A stretch of 64,000 nucleotides of DNA from Candidatus Nitrotoga sp. 1052 (GCF_927312905.1 NZ_CAKMHQ010000006.1:62001-126000), one strand, 5' to 3'. Positions 48,146 through 58,853 are shown, numbered from the stretch's first letter. Notes: a model not told the origin generated them from the sequence alone. Numbers and translations are program-made.

Positions 48146-51100
48146 TTATTGCAAAATTTCCCGCCAGTTAACGCGACCACCAGACAAGGAACCGAAATTA
48201 ATCCCTGGCGTACTTAGTGTGCCGTTGGTCAGCGAGGCAACACCAAGCCCGACCGAACTACCTGCTGCCCCCTTGATAAACGTCGTACCCCCGATGGCGG
48301 CGCCGATCTTAATTCCGCCGATGCCCGCATCTGTGCTATTAAAAACACCATCTTTATTACCGTCAAACACCAGCAAACCAGGCTGAGCTCCGGTCAGACT
48401 ATCCACAGCCATCAACCAACCCGTTCCCCCAGAAGCGCATGGTACCGTGGAAGGAATCAAGGTATTAAAGAAAAAATTACCGCTCTCCAGTTTGGGGACA
48501 CCGGTCAGACGCTCCCCTGAAGCAGGAAGGTCGAGGAGCCAACCCTTCTTTGTTGTCCAATCAATCGACGTGCCTGATATCGTACGCTTCCCAAGTGGAT
48601 CAAGCATGGTCCGCACTTCCAACGCGCTCACCAGCACCGTACCCGAACCACTGTCGCGTATACCATATATCGTTTGCGTGGCGGTAGTCGTGTTGTCTGT
48701 CAGCTCCAGATATTTGCCCGTCCCAAATAACACCATGTTACCGCCCGATGGATGAGAGAACACTCCGGGTGGAGTCGTAATCGGCTTGGTTGTCCCGCTA
48801 CTGAACAAGAGTGAGGCGACGGGGGTGGAGGGGGTGCTGATATCGAACCGCCACATATTACCCAGTAGATCGCCCGCGTAGGCAACATCTACCATGCCAT
48901 CGCCATCACTATCGTAAGGTACGGGTGTCGACAAACCGTTGTTAGGTCCACCATCCGCCACCACTTTAAAGTAATCGCCCAAGGTAACCCAACTGCCATC
49001 AATCCCCTTTTCAATGTTCAGCAGATACAACACCGCCTTGCCACTTGTACTGTTGTAACCATTGCCGACGACTGCTGCCCAATTGCCGTTTTGCAGCTTG
49101 ACGATCTGCTTGGCCTGACTATTACCCGAATCCTGTGGTGGCAGGTTATACGCGTAGCCCATATCCGTGTCATCGGCATCAGTGAATTCCCATAGCAGCA
49201 AATCTGCCGCATTGCCAGCGCTGAAGGTGGGCGCAGACACGCTGGGCAGATTGGGGTTGGTGATATCGAGCGCAAAATAACCCTTGCCGCCGCTGTTCAT
49301 ATTGCCGATCAACACGGTGCGCCACTTGTCTACGCTAGTGCCTGTCAGTGACGGCAAATACACATCGGCTGACATGGGTGTGCCATCTACCATGTAGCGA
49401 TGGTTCTGGTTATAGGTTTGAGCAGTGAGCTGGCTCAGGGAGCCAAACATTTGCGATGGTACATAGGCAATCACCTCATTTCCCCCTGTGGAAACCGGGT
49501 TTCCGCTGCTATCAAGCTGCGCATCGAAGCCATGCAACATGCCGTCGTTTGCCCCTACGTATACCACCGGTTTACGACTCAAATACCTCGCACGAAAAGC
49601 AGCATAGCCAGGGTAATCGACATCCGAATAACCGGCTTTGGGTGCACCTACATACAGCGGGCCGGAGTTGACGATATCGCCTAGGACGCTGCCATTCACC
49701 GTTGACGAGTTGCGAGCACGGAACTGTCCCGGCGAGGTACCTTCGTTGGCTGTCTCACCACGCAGGTAATTTAGGCGAGCCGAACCCAGTCCATCGTTGA
49801 CTCCAAGATTGTTAGTGTCGAGCAAGGTTTGCTGGCTAACGGGTGAACCAAACGTCAGGTTTGCCCATTCGAAACTCACCCCGTCAGCCGCCCCCTTGGT
49901 CAGAATGACCCGGCTAGCGGGTGCCATAGCATCGAGCTTGGGTGCAGCATCCCATTTCTCCGTCGTAACCACCAAGCCACTGCTGGAGCTGAGGCGGAGC
50001 GAAACCAGTTGCCCGCTCCAGTCCGCCGTCTGAAATTTAGCCTGGAATATATAATTGTCGATCTGAAGATTTGCCGTATTGGTGGCAACCGCAGCTGCGG
50101 ATCCGGTTTTCGCAAGAATGTCGCTGAAGATTGTGCTTAATGTGGAATTCAGCGTAATAAGGTCGTTCGCAAAAAAAGCAGAGGTCGTGCCGCCCGCGGC
50201 CGCCATTTGATTGAGCGGATTGGGTGGATTGCTGACGAAATAATTATTGGTAAATTCCGGCAAGGCAAAACCGATGACGTATGTTTCGACTGGGCGCGCA
50301 CCACTGTTCAAATTAGTCACTGCAGTAACTGCGTTTACCACCTCACTCGCCGAAAATGGCTGCCCAACGCCATAAGTAACGGCCCCGCCGGACGCGGTTC
50401 GGCTAGGTAATCCATTAGTCAATAATACGGCGAAATCGTGGCCACACGCAGCTATTGGTGCCGCCATCGGCCCGCCTTGAGACGAACCAAAATTCGTGGT
50501 GGCACCATTAAAGTAATCCTTGGCTGTCATGAATGTTCCGGTAATGGGAGACAAACCCGCATTTATCAGGGGCGCGTTAGGATTCGTAGGAGTATTTCCA
50601 CCGGATATGTTGGTAGGGTTGTCGTTCCAAGTACTTCCGACAAGAGTGGGCACAACACTTGTTGCCAGCTTCACGTTAAGTTTACCTGCTTGAACCGTAT
50701 CCAGGCTTACGATCGGCACATGCAAATAGCCCTTACCTGGGCTGCCATTGGCAAACCAAGTCGGCCCTTGATCAGAACTGGCAAGTCTTTGGCCAAAGTC
50801 GTCAATGTTCTGTGCAAAATCACTCTCTGTCGGGCCAAAAGTCCCACTAAACTGAAACGCACTATACCCTGCACCGGGCGCACCTGGCGCAGCATTCGAA
50901 GTACCTGTCTTGGTACCGTAGCAAGCATAGCTCGTATGGTCACCCGGAAAGGTGGGCGTGGTCGCCCCTACCGGGACTGAATAACAAAAACTGTTACCCT
51001 GCGGCGTTGACGTGTAATAAGGTAGATTGACGTTGTAATACACGCAATCAACCTTAATACCGCCGCTCGTCGTGCATGCCCCGGCCACATTAGGACTGCT

Positions 51101-51541
51101 GGAGTTAGGGATTTTAAATTTCTTATGGGTTGCGCTATCTCTTGCACCCGTCCAGGCCGGATCATAAGTGGCAGGGTCAAAGCTGGCATCGTAAGGGCTT
51201 TGATTCAGCCACCGATGTGCCACACTACTTTGCTGATATGCCATCAAACCCATATTGATCCGGCCGGTGTAATTCGCCACCAGGCTTTTGGCTGCCGTAC
51301 GTGCGATCTCTGATTTACTGGTTGGGTTGTTGCTACCCACAGCCAAGCCCGTGGGGTCTTCATCCATGGCGTTAGAGTTACTGAAAATCAGCAGCACATT
51401 GGCTTTTGTCGCGGAAAGGACAAACAGAGGAGTCTGGCTTATGAGTAATGTGCCACTTGCCACCCCGTAATACCCCACCGAGAAAGTGACCAACAGCGCC
51501 CGTACCAATAGTTTTAGTTTGAAAGTCTTCATAAAATGCAC
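48146..51541 (-). CDS. pilY1: Type IV pilus tip adhesin / biogenesis factor PilY1
   Basis: 1131 residues (1128 if the Met at 51532, MKTFKLKLL, is used). A signal peptide is present. The N-terminal third is von Willebrand A-like but its metal site is degenerate ([11 protein letters not shown]). The C-terminal beta-propeller includes [15 protein letters not shown] and the calcium-binding [24 protein letters not shown] loop needed for pilus extension and retraction control. Located between pilX and pilE. A 178-bp MITE lies just upstream of its start. Confidence 0.93.
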   Translation of the reverse strand: MHFMKTFKLKLLVRALLVTFSVGYYGVASGTLLISQTPLFVLSATKANVLLIFSNSNAMDEDPTGLAVGSNNPTSKSEIARTAAKSLVANYTGRINMGLMAYQQSSVAHRWLNQSPYDASFDPATYDPAWTGARDSATHKKFKIPNSSSPNVAGACTTSGGIKVDCVYYNVNLPYYTSTPQGNSFCYSVPVGATTPTFPGDHTSYACYGTKTGTSNAAPGAPGAGYSAFQFSGTFGPTESDFAQNIDDFGQRLASSDQGPTWFANGSPGKGYLHVPIVSLDTVQAGKLNVKLATSVVPTLVGSTWNDNPTNISGGNTPTNPNAPLINAGLSPITGTFMTAKDYFNGATTNFGSSQGGPMAAPIAACGHDFAVLLTNGLPSRTASGGAVTYGVGQPFSASEVVNAVTAVTNLNSGARPVETYVIGFALPEFTNNYFVSNPPNPLNQMAAAGGTTSAFFANDLITLNSTLSTIFSDILAKTGSAAAVATNTANLQIDNYIFQAKFQTADWSGQLVSLRLSSSSGLVVTTEKWDAAPKLDAMAPASRVILTKGAADGVSFEWANLTFGSPVSQQTLLDTNNLGVNDGLGSARLNYLRGETANEGTSPGQFRARNSSTVNGSVLGDIVNSGPLYVGAPKAGYSDVDYPGYAAFRARYLSRKPVVYVGANDGMLHGFDAQLDSSGNPVSTGGNEVIAYVPSQMFGSLSQLTAQTYNQNHRYMVDGTPMSADVYLPSLTGTSVDKWRTVLIGNMNSGGKGYFALDITNPNLPSVSAPTFSAGNAADLLLWEFTDADDTDMGYAYNLPPQDSGNSQAKQIVKLQNGNWAAVVGNGYNSTSGKAVLYLLNIEKGIDGSWVTLGDYFKVVADGGPNNGLSTPVPYDSDGDGMVDVAYAGDLLGNMWRFDISTPSTPVASLLFSSGTTKPITTPPGVFSHPSGGNMVLFGTGKYLELTDNTTTATQTIYGIRDSGSGTVLVSALEVRTMLDPLGKRTISGTSIDWTTKKGWLLDLPASGERLTGVPKLESGNFFFNTLIPSTVPCASGGTGWLMAVDSLTGAQPGLLVFDGNKDGVFNSTDAGIGGIKIGAAIGGTTFIKGAAGSSVGLGVASLTNGTLSTPGINFGSLSGGRVNWREILQ

Positions 51542-51949
51542 TCCTTTGAATAAGCTGTTAAGGGCGCCTCTAAAAATTCAAGCTTCCAGACTAGACAAGG
51601 CACGAGTAAAAATTTTAGTGCTGCATTCGGTTGATATGTAAGCGATAATTTTTTAGAGTGACGCCGTATTGTGACTAAATTGGGTAAGCAGGCAAGCCGT
51701 AAAGCGGAACCTCGAAAAATTGGATTTTTAGAGGTGCCCTTAACAACAACTTGTACAGTTGCCCAAGCTTGTCCAGTCATTTCCAGCCACATGCAGTAAT
51801 ATGGAATGGAATCATCTGTGCCCCGATACACCGTCACTGCTGTTCGACATACTTTCTCCAGGAAGCGGGACGGAAGCTGGAATAAGCTCGATGGTGTAAT
51901 GTGGCCGTAGATGGTTTTCATGGCTCTACTTTTCGATTAAACAACACTG
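51542..51949. other. Gap between pilX and pilY1 carrying MITE copy 2
   Basis: 408 bases in a cluster whose other genes overlap or nearly touch. It contains the MITE (51562-51739). The remaining 200 bases encode a short minus-strand frame (from 51921: MKTIYGHITPSSLFQL) that runs into the MITE. This could be the front of a small gene cut by the insertion, or chance. Confidence 0.5.
51562..51739 (+). mobile_element. MITE copy 2 (178 bp)
   Basis: Same family as 15142-15320. Terminal repeats are GGGCGCCTCTAAAAAT and ATTTTTAGAGGTGCCC, with TTAA at both edges (51558-51561 and 51740-51743). Internal sequence is similar but diverged. The right edge of its body lies in the pilX-pilY1 gap. Confidence 0.85.
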
Positions 51950-52516
51950 CTATGACCTGTAAACTTCCTGCAACCATACCACCGTATTGGCGTTCGCGCC
52001 TTGCGCACGCACGGTGATGCGGTAGTAATAAATAGCTGTACCTGATCCGCTCTTCTCGATGCCTTCGATGATGTAACGCGGCTGCGCCGAAAGCACGACA
52101 TTACCTATGGCACCCGTATTGGTGCCATACGCAACGCTGGGGGCAGCAGTCATACTGACCACGCTCCAGACTGGAGTGGTATTCCAATTTGTTCCATTAG
52201 CATTCCCTGCGGGTCCGTTGTAACACAGGCCAGCAGTACAGGCAGAGTCGAAGTTGGTTAGCCCGGAAATAGACGGTGCCCGGGTAATGCCTGCACCACC
52301 GCGAATATCACGCTCGGCATCTCGCAACGCCATCTCGGCTGCCTGCATGGCCAGAGAGCGATCCCGCATATTGCCCGACATGCGTTCTTCAAGACTGGAC
52401 ATGCGCGCTGCCGTGACGGAAATCAACGTTAACACCACCAGGAAAATCAGCCCGGTAATCAAGGCGACACCATGCTGGCGATTAACGGGTCGAGTATTGC
52501 AGCGTTGATTTATCAT
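51950..52516 (-). CDS. pilX: Minor pilin assembly protein PilX
   Basis: Start at 52516 (MINQRCNTRP), 4 bases after pilW. 188 residues. The N-terminal segment RQHGVALITGLIFLVVLTLISVTAARMSSLEERMSGNMRDRSLAMQAAE is the PilX hallmark (shown here by its key parts HGVALI, MSSLEERMSGN, AMQAAE). The upstream extension of the open frame to 52648 lies inside pilW and is not used. Confidence 0.92.
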   Translation of the reverse strand: MINQRCNTRPVNRQHGVALITGLIFLVVLTLISVTAARMSSLEERMSGNMRDRSLAMQAAEMALRDAERDIRGGAGITRAPSISGLTNFDSACTAGLCYNGPAGNANGTNWNTTPVWSVVSMTAAPSVAYGTNTGAIGNVVLSAQPRYIIEGIEKSGSGTAIYYYRITVRAQGANANTVVWLQEVYRS

Positions 52517-52520
52517 GATC

Positions 52521-53402
52521 TTAAGGTGCAGCAGCAACGCGGTTACGCAGGTTGTAGGTAGCCACAAAGCTGCGATGCAGGCGCAGATCCCCGGCAGCTG
52601 CTGTGGAAAAGGCTGCGGCTCCTGTTGCTGTGCCCAGCGCACCTGCACAGTTCAGATATTTTTGCGGAGAGGTGGTCAGACCATTATTGGCCGATCTAAT
52701 CCGCACACAAACGCGCGCGGTAACGACATTCGGCCACTGTGCTGCAGTGGGCGCTGCCACATATAAATCAGCTGACCGATATTCTGGGCTTCCGGAAACG
52801 TCGGTATCAATGCCGTACACCACCTGAAGGTCTTCGACATTTTCAACCAGTGGCTGCACGCCTCCTACACTGCCCGTACATCGCAGATCGGTACCGGTGA
52901 TGTCAAATGTGTTGGTTACCACTTGGCCTAATGCAGGGTTAGCTTTACCGCCAGTACAGTCACGGGCTATCCAACCAGGAGTGGGAATGAGAGCGGGGTC
53001 GAGTTCTTCACTCCCCGCATAAAATTGCACAGTTAGCGTATCAGGATCCGCCACGGTGGCACCATTGACTCCGCCAATAGCATCACATACACCCGCTACA
53101 TTACATTGCAACGCGGTTGCCGATTTGTTGAAATTCATTTCCGCATTCGCGCCTGCCTGCCGGATGCTGCGGCCAAGCACTTCCAGCGCATATCTACCCG
53201 CTTCCTGAATGCGGGCGTTATCTTCCTGAACCCGGTAGGTCTGTCGACTGCCGATGTAAATCGAACCAACGGCCAGCAGCACAATCAGACCCAGCGTAAT
53301 CGCAATCATGAGTTCCACTAGCGAAAAACCTGCCTGATGCCTAGGCATACCAAGTTGAGACGTTGCTTTGTGGGGCGAAGACAAAAACATGCGGTTTCTC
53401 AT
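52521..53402 (-). CDS. pilW: Minor pilin PilW
   Basis: The start at 53402 (MRNRMFLSSP) overlaps the pilV stop by 4 bases (ATGA). 293 residues. The prepilin segment QAGFSLVELMIAITLGLIVL follows a leader of about 25 residues. The conserved block IYIGSRQTYRVQEDNARIQEAGRYALE (key parts SRQTYR, RIQEAGRYA) is typical of PilW. Part of the minor-pilin priming complex. Confidence 0.92.
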   Translation of the reverse strand: MRNRMFLSSPHKATSQLGMPRHQAGFSLVELMIAITLGLIVLLAVGSIYIGSRQTYRVQEDNARIQEAGRYALEVLGRSIRQAGANAEMNFNKSATALQCNVAGVCDAIGGVNGATVADPDTLTVQFYAGSEELDPALIPTPGWIARDCTGGKANPALGQVVTNTFDITGTDLRCTGSVGGVQPLVENVEDLQVVYGIDTDVSGSPEYRSADLYVAAPTAAQWPNVVTARVCVRIRSANNGLTTSPQKYLNCAGALGTATGAAAFSTAAAGDLRLHRSFVATYNLRNRVAAAP

Positions 53403-53935
53403 GGGGTGATACTCGTCAAAAAGCAACGTATGTTGACTGGCGACCCGACCGGACAGCTCGGATCGGCGACCCCTCCCATACCCTTTTCAGTCCACATAAC
53501 GGTGATGTTGAATACCCAGTTGCCCGTGGCTGCGGTACACCCCGCAGCAACAGGACCATCTGCACACACGACGGTTCCATTGCCGTTAGGCAACAAGGTG
53601 GCATTGGCCATGTTCCACTGACGATGGTCGGAAATGGCCATATTTTCGGGGGTGCAGACCGCAGCGGAGCAATCGGGGTTTCCAACCGGGAGGCCTGCCG
53701 TCAAATTGTTGTAACTATAACCATGAAGCGAACCCGCGCCAGCCAGATTGGCGCGCAGCCGATCGGCGATGTCGTACGCCTGTTGGGTGGCAATGCCGCG
53801 ATAGTAGGCAGTCTGATTGTTGCTCAGGCTGGCTGCTTGCAATCCCGCCAGCCCGATCAAGCCAAGTGACAGCACCACGATTGCCACAAGGACTTCGAGC
53901 AGGGTGAATCCGGATTGTGTTTTGGTCAGGGGCAT
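53399..53935 (-). CDS. pilV: Minor pilin PilV
   Basis: 178 residues. Short leader MPLTKTQSG then FTLLEVLVAIVVLSLGLIGL, the type IV prepilin signal. LAGLQAASLSNNQTAYYRGIA is characteristic of PilV. It overlaps fimT by 10 bases and pilW by 4 bases. Confidence 0.92.
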   Translation of the reverse strand: MPLTKTQSGFTLLEVLVAIVVLSLGLIGLAGLQAASLSNNQTAYYRGIATQQAYDIADRLRANLAGAGSLHGYSYNNLTAGLPVGNPDCSAAVCTPENMAISDHRQWNMANATLLPNGNGTVVCADGPVAAGCTAATGNWVFNITVMWTEKGMGGVADPSCPVGSPVNIRCFLTSITP

Positions 53936-54489
53936 GCTGTGGTTCCTGTGCTAGTAGATACCCGACCTTGCAAACTCACAACAATGGCCCGCCCACTTGC
54001 TGTGCCACGACTGTCGCAAAGACGGAAAGTGTCAGCGTTGCCGGAAAAACCGGAGTTTTGATACGTTACACGTTGCATCCCCGCCGTGCGTAGCGTATTG
54101 CCATTTTCCAGCGGCTGCCGCACTTGTAGCACTGCTTCGCCTATGTTTACCACTGCATCGCCATTGGGATTAACAAATACCAACCACCCCGTATCCCAAT
54201 TGAATACAGCCGCACCCGAACAGGTAGTATTGTTCAAACGGCTACATACTGAAACCCGAACACCGCGCTTGATGGCTTCAATTCTGGCGTAATTGAGTGA
54301 GGTGACCAGGTCATTCGTTTGCCCGACCAAGCGACTGTTCTGCACAAACGTAATGAAGTTGGGCACGGCGATTAACAGCAAAATCGCCAAGATTGCGATC
54401 GTAACTAGCAATTCGATCAGCGTGAACCCCGTTTGCCCACGCAATGTACCGACTCTTTGGTTACCCAATAATGGGAGTTTGTTTTCCAT
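53926..54489 (-). CDS. Minor pseudopilin FimT/GspH family
   Basis: 187 residues with a leader of about 20 residues ending in QTG and the segment FTLIELLVTIAILAILLLIA. The GspH/FimT domain follows (NSRLVGQTNDLVTSLNYARIEAIKRG, key parts LNYARIEAIKR), and the cysteine-rich VSVCS. First gene of the fimT-pilV-pilW-pilX-pilY1-pilE run on the minus strand. Confidence 0.9.
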   Translation of the reverse strand: MENKLPLLGNQRVGTLRGQTGFTLIELLVTIAILAILLLIAVPNFITFVQNSRLVGQTNDLVTSLNYARIEAIKRGVRVSVCSRLNNTTCSGAAVFNWDTGWLVFVNPNGDAVVNIGEAVLQVRQPLENGNTLRTAGMQRVTYQNSGFSGNADTFRLCDSRGTASGRAIVVSLQGRVSTSTGTTACP

Positions 54490-54944
54490 AGCTCATTCTA
54501 TCGATAGGCTTGAATCAAATACCACTTTGATCTGACCAATGGTCGCCTTGCCAGAATATACGGACAGACCATTGGGTTTACTGGCCTAGCTCACCACATA
54601 CTTGTTATCGGCACTGACATCGTTAACTTTAATACAGGCCAAGCCTAATTGCAGACTTCCACAAACCTATAGCCCGTTTGTGAGAATAAGCAGCTATTTC
54701 AAGCCTTTTCATAGACTCATAACATTCTCATTGTCGACACTGGCGTCTCAGGCTGCGGCACTGGAGCAAGTCACGCTCCACCGGCATTTCCATCGGCAAA
54801 TGCCCTGCCCCGTAGCCAAATGGGGTGTCGAGCTACATCCGCATAGGTAACGTGCATCAAGGCGGTCTGGATGGCGTAAACGGTGTGTGCCACATCAACG
54901 CGGCGGACTTGTGTGACGTAGGTGCTGCGGTAATCTGTGTCGGC

Positions 54945-55080
54945 CTTCGGTGCACCCGCAGTTGTGTATGATGCTGACTTGCGATCTCCCCTTGGCGACA
55001 TTCTGGTCGCTCTCCGCCAGTTGCAGGTAGGTCACGACGCTATCATCCTTTCGTCATTGCTTGCTTTCGCATAGGTACAT
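54945..55080 (-). pseudogene. IS1634-like (IS4 family) transposase, N-terminal fragment
   Basis: Start at 55080 reads MYLCESKQ, then an in-frame TGA. It then reads RKDDSVVTYLQLAE and NVAKGRSQVSIIHNCG. VVTYLQLAE..AKGRSQ is the characteristic front of IS1634-type transposases. Later sequence is scrambled. Confidence 0.55.
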
Positions 55081-55189
55081 AGACTCTATCGTAGAGCCTT
55101 CTGGCGGCAAACATCAATAATCCATGTATCTAGGTTTTTGTCGAATCCACCCTCGCAAACCCGCGCCGTCACAAGGAGTCAGTGAAAAT

Positions 55190-55610
55190 CGTGTCTTAAA
55201 AGTGTCAAAGTCGGGCAGTACCAGGCCAGAGAATGCGAGGGTTATACCGCAACGCGCCGCCCGTTGGAGCTTATTTGATCGCAGGAGCATGTCACGCGGG
55301 AAGATGCCTTGTCGGCTAAGATGCAAATCAAGGGCTGGAGCCGCAAGAAGGAAGAAGCCATGAAAGTGGCGACTGGATGAAAATTTCACGCTTGGCGAAA
55401 AGTAAATCCGTTCATCCTTCGACTGGCTCTCAAGAAACAGCTTTTCCTGCTCACGCCTTGCCTCGCGTATGCGAGGCTTACTTGGCTCAGGATGAACTGA
55501 TTTACTTCTTCTACGGCGTATCGTTTAGAGAAAATCATGGTGTTACTCACTTTTCAGTTTCAATGATGAAATATACTTACCAGGCTCTGATTCAAAAACC
55601 AGACCAATGA
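55190..55610 (+). pseudogene. GIY-YIG endonuclease, C-terminal remnant
   Basis: One frame reads EGYTATRRPLELI, a TGA stop, then SQEHVTREDALSAKMQIKGW and SRKKEEAMK. After a one-base shift it continues GDWMKISRLAKSKS. TATRRP, IQIKGWSR and GDW are the conserved end of short GIY-YIG (UPF0213-like) proteins. The catalytic GIY-YIG front is missing. Confidence 0.6.
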
Positions 55611-55642
55611 TGGCCTTCTAGAAGCTCTAAAAATTGAATTTT

Positions 55643-56905
55643 CTAGAACTTTTCTATTAATAAACCACGCTTGGCCAACAGGGCCGCGCCGAAGGCAGCT
55701 TCAGTATGTTCCGCTACCGACAGCGGCACACCTAACAAGCGTTCGCGTATTTTTCCCCACACTTTATTCTTCGCTCCGCCGCCTGAGGTGGTAACAGATT
55801 TTAGCGTGCTTGCACCGAGTTCAGCCAGCTTGGTGTAACCCGCCGCTTCGATACGGCTCAAGCCTTGCAGCAGACCGTGCAGAAACAGTACGTCGTCCGC
55901 AGGACGCGGAGTAAGACGTGGGGCCAAGGTGGGATCATTAATCGGAAAGCGTTCGCCAGGTCGCGGCAACGGGTAGTAGTCAAGAGGGCTATCAGTCGCC
56001 GGATCAATGTGCTGGCTGAGCTCATCGATTTGCGGATCGCCAAAATATTGCCGCAACACGCCGCCGCCTGCGTTGGACGCACCACCCGCCAGCCATAAAT
56101 TGCCAAAACGATGACTGTATACGCCATATTGTGCTGCTTCTACACGTTGTTCCGAAAGTAGCTTGAGTACCATGGTAGTGCCTAGCGAAGTGACAGCTGA
56201 GCCGGGCTCATGCACGCCTGCGGCAATAAAAGCGGCGATACTGTCAGTGGTGCCCGCATGCACCATGCACGCCGGGTTAATCTTGAAATGCTGTGCCACA
56301 AATGAGCTGATATTAGTAATGCTTGCTCCGGGGGCGACAACTTGCGGCAGAAAATGGGCATGCGGCAAACTCTTGATCCAATCCGGCCAGCATAAGCGCT
56401 CTGCGTCATAGCCGCTCTTGAGCGCATTATGATAGTCGCTGACGCCACCCAGCCCGGTAAGCAGCGCAGCGAGCCAATCCGCCTGATGCAGGAAGTGCGC
56501 AACGTTTGAAAGTTCGGTGTGCTTTGTCAGCCACAGGAATTTGGCTAATCCTGAGCTTGCGCTGCAAACAATGTGGCCCGGTGGGGCAAGCTGCTTTAGC
56601 TGTTCCGATTCTTCTTGTGCGCGGTTATCGAAGTAAAGCAAAGCGGGAGTAGTCGGCTCCAACTCTTTATCACATAGCAATACTGTGGCAGAAGTAGCAG
56701 CAATAGCGATGCTTTGTAGTTCAGCTGCAATAGTAGCGGGTAGACGTTTGAGCAGCGTATGCAGTGCCTCGCGCCAATTCAGATGAATTTGTAAAGCAGC
56801 ATCAGGATAGAAGATATGATCTTCATGGCTAATAGTCCCAACTTTGTTCACAACACAAACGCGTGCGCCGGATGTGCCAAAGTCGAGACCGAGGTAAGAT
56901 TTCAT
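55643..56905 (-). CDS. FGGY family carbohydrate kinase
   Basis: 420 residues. N-terminal GLDFGTSGARVCVV is the phosphate-1 loop. Later segments are CMVHAGTTDSIAAFI, VTSLGTTMVLKLL and TTSGGGAKNKVW (adenosine motif). It is shorter than xylulokinase or glycerol kinase and resembles the D-ribulose/xylulose kinase-like branch found in plants and cyanobacteria. The sugar substrate is not certain. Confidence 0.85.
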   Translation of the reverse strand: MKSYLGLDFGTSGARVCVVNKVGTISHEDHIFYPDAALQIHLNWREALHTLLKRLPATIAAELQSIAIAATSATVLLCDKELEPTTPALLYFDNRAQEESEQLKQLAPPGHIVCSASSGLAKFLWLTKHTELSNVAHFLHQADWLAALLTGLGGVSDYHNALKSGYDAERLCWPDWIKSLPHAHFLPQVVAPGASITNISSFVAQHFKINPACMVHAGTTDSIAAFIAAGVHEPGSAVTSLGTTMVLKLLSEQRVEAAQYGVYSHRFGNLWLAGGASNAGGGVLRQYFGDPQIDELSQHIDPATDSPLDYYPLPRPGERFPINDPTLAPRLTPRPADDVLFLHGLLQGLSRIEAAGYTKLAELGASTLKSVTTSGGGAKNKVWGKIRERLLGVPLSVAEHTEAAFGAALLAKRGLLIEKF

Positions 56906-57060
56906 GTGTGACGTTAAAGGAAGAAAGCAAAGTTAACGTAAAGCTAAAAAATATCGAATACAAATACAAAAACTTCGAAAATGTTAGTCCGGCTCCCTTT
57001 GATGACTGCCGTAAACGAAAATTAATTTTTAATTTACCTATTGATTTGTATAGAATTAAT

Positions 57061-57609
57061 CTAGAACATCGGCTTCTTATCGGCTGACTTATAGCGCTTG
57101 ACCCCACTCATGATCTCCACCTCGGCTTCCTTGACCCCGACCCAGCCATTTATCTTGACCCATTTGCCTATTTCCAGGTCTTTATAGTGAGCAAAGAAAT
57201 GCGAGATTTGCGAAAGCACAAGTTCCGGCAGGTCGGTATGCGATTTTATCTTGCGGTAAAGACTGCATAACTTGTCAACGGGTACAGCCAGGATCTTGGC
57301 ATCCTCGCCCGCTTCGTCAGTCATCTGCAACATGCCCAACGGCCTACAGCGAACCACCACACCGGTAATGAGCGACACTGGTGAAATTACAAGCACATCT
57401 ACCGGATCCCCGTCTTCCGACAACGTATGTGGAATATAACCGTAGTTACACGGATAATGCATTGCCGTGGACATAAAACGATCCACAAACATGGCGCCAG
57501 TATCCTTGTCCACTTCGTATTTGACGGGATCGGCATTCATGGGTATTTCAATGATGACGTTAAAATCGTTGGGAAGGTCACGACCAGAATTTACTCGATC
57601 TAGATTCAT
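57061..57609 (-). CDS. ppa: Inorganic pyrophosphatase
   Basis: 182 residues, soluble family I enzyme that hydrolyses pyrophosphate to two phosphates. Active-site segments are [32 protein letters not shown] and the signature DGDPVDVLV. Full length. It stands alone, with transposon remnants upstream. Confidence 0.96.
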   Translation of the reverse strand: MNLDRVNSGRDLPNDFNVIIEIPMNADPVKYEVDKDTGAMFVDRFMSTAMHYPCNYGYIPHTLSEDGDPVDVLVISPVSLITGVVVRCRPLGMLQMTDEAGEDAKILAVPVDKLCSLYRKIKSHTDLPELVLSQISHFFAHYKDLEIGKWVKINGWVGVKEAEVEIMSGVKRYKSADKKPMF

Positions 57610-58169
57610 TTCTATTCCTGGCTAAAAAATATCTATTATACCCGTGAGTCTGACAGATCAACCAGTCTGCATTCCATGCGTGCGTGGGTATATTGTCTAC
57701 AGCTCGCCCAGATAAATTCGTGTGTTTCCTTCCCTTCAACGCCAACCCACATAATTGACTACGTGGAACTGATAACGAAGTTACTCAACAAAACACTAAA
57801 TCGAGAAGGAGGCTAATCGAATCAGTAACAGCAGAAAACATGGACGTCCACTTTTTCCAATCTTTCAATCAATAATGGGTCGAAGATAAAGATTACGTGG
57901 GTGACCGGAATTGTGGGGGTGTCCGGGATTTTGTGTAAACGGAGTTTCGAGTAACTCAGTAAAATCCGTTCACCAAGCTGGATAGTGAAGCGGTTCAAAC
58001 CGGCTTTCCAGTCCCAGATTTGCATTGTCCACTTTTTGCTGATGTTTCTCAGCGCCAGGTAAAACAGCTCGGTCACTGCCTCGTCGGCCAGGGCAATGGA
58101 TCAGCATTTCCATAAGTATTGAGTTATATATAAAATGGACAATGTACCGAAATAAAAAAAGGCGAAGAG
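57610..58169. other. Intergenic region with IS256-type remnant
   Basis: 560 bases. Holds the IS256-like transposase tail (57940-58110, minus strand). The rest shows no gene. Confidence 0.5.
57940..58110 (-). pseudogene. IS256-family transposase, C-terminal fragment
   Basis: Reads ALADEAVTELFYLALRNI, then SKKWTMQIWDWKAGLNRFT and IQLGERI. LFLALRNISKKWT..I..W..ALN.F is the conserved end of IS256 transposases. The front of the gene is absent and the frame runs on into unrelated sequence. Confidence 0.65.
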
Positions 58170-58255
58170 ATGTTTGATGATCTTACTAAAGAGATTAAGG
58201 CTCAATATATGAGCGTATTAGAAGTCCGCTACTTGGTACATTCGCGCTCTCTTGG

Positions 58256-58708
58256 GTGGCATGGAACCATCGGCCAATTATGGCATTTTTCTCCGATATG
58301 TCATTTCAAGAAAAATTGAACTATTTCGACATCTTTTATGATCAGCATGCTATTAGCTATGGAGTACTTCTACCGCTCTGTTCTGCCATTTTGTTTGTCC
58401 TGCTCTACCCTTATTCGGCTAGATGGATTTACACGTATTCTGCTACACAACAAAACAAGCTAAAAGCGGTTCAGATACAAATCGAAGACAAAACACCATT
58501 GACCCAAGAAGAGGCTAATATAATTAGAAAAGTATCTTTAGACCAACAGGCAGAGCTCCAAAGAGAACTTCAAGAACTCTCCGGGGTGAACCAAGAGTTG
58601 AGACAGCGGCTCAAGCAAGCACAAATACCGAGGTCGGAAAGGCAGCAGAAAGAAGATGCCTTCGCCTCATCCGATGAACTTTCCAAACCTAAGCGAGGAT
58701 ATTATTAG
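58256..58708 (+). CDS. Membrane protein with C-terminal coiled coil, probably frameshifted at its start
   Basis: 150 residues from a GTG at 58256: one membrane segment pair (about 33-60) and a coiled coil (about 65-125). In-frame sequence just before the GTG reads SPLLGTFALSW, a natural continuation upstream. Another frame begins with ATG at 58170 (MFDDLTKEIKAQYMSVLEV). Joining the two near 58220 with a one-base change gives a sensible protein of about 180 residues. So the gene is either frameshifted or uses the late GTG. It lies just outside the integrative element. Function unknown. Confidence 0.6.
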   Translation: MAWNHRPIMAFFSDMSFQEKLNYFDIFYDQHAISYGVLLPLCSAILFVLLYPYSARWIYTYSATQQNKLKAVQIQIEDKTPLTQEEANIIRKVSLDQQAELQRELQELSGVNQELRQRLKQAQIPRSERQQKEDAFASSDELSKPKRGYY

Positions 58709-58853
58709 CTCTTGATGGGGTATTAATAAGTGCAGACTGGAATCAGCAAAAATAATTAATACCACAGAGCCTGCAAATCCTACACTGACCCTACAAGCAG
58801 ACAAAACAACTTTAAAGAAAAAAGGCCTACATCGCTGCAAGCCTTGTTCTATA

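Larger units (their letters stand above)
54490..55642. other. Remnant-rich region between fimT and the FGGY kinase
   Basis: 1150 bases without an intact gene. It holds a transposase front (54945-55080) and a broken GIY-YIG gene (about 55190-55600). The fimT promoter should lie just after 54490. Confidence 0.55.

Noticed and set aside
51529-51921. Minus-strand frame across MITE copy 2 and the pilY1 front
   Set aside because: It is open only by chance through the MITE; the part before the MITE could be a cut gene but the whole frame is not one.
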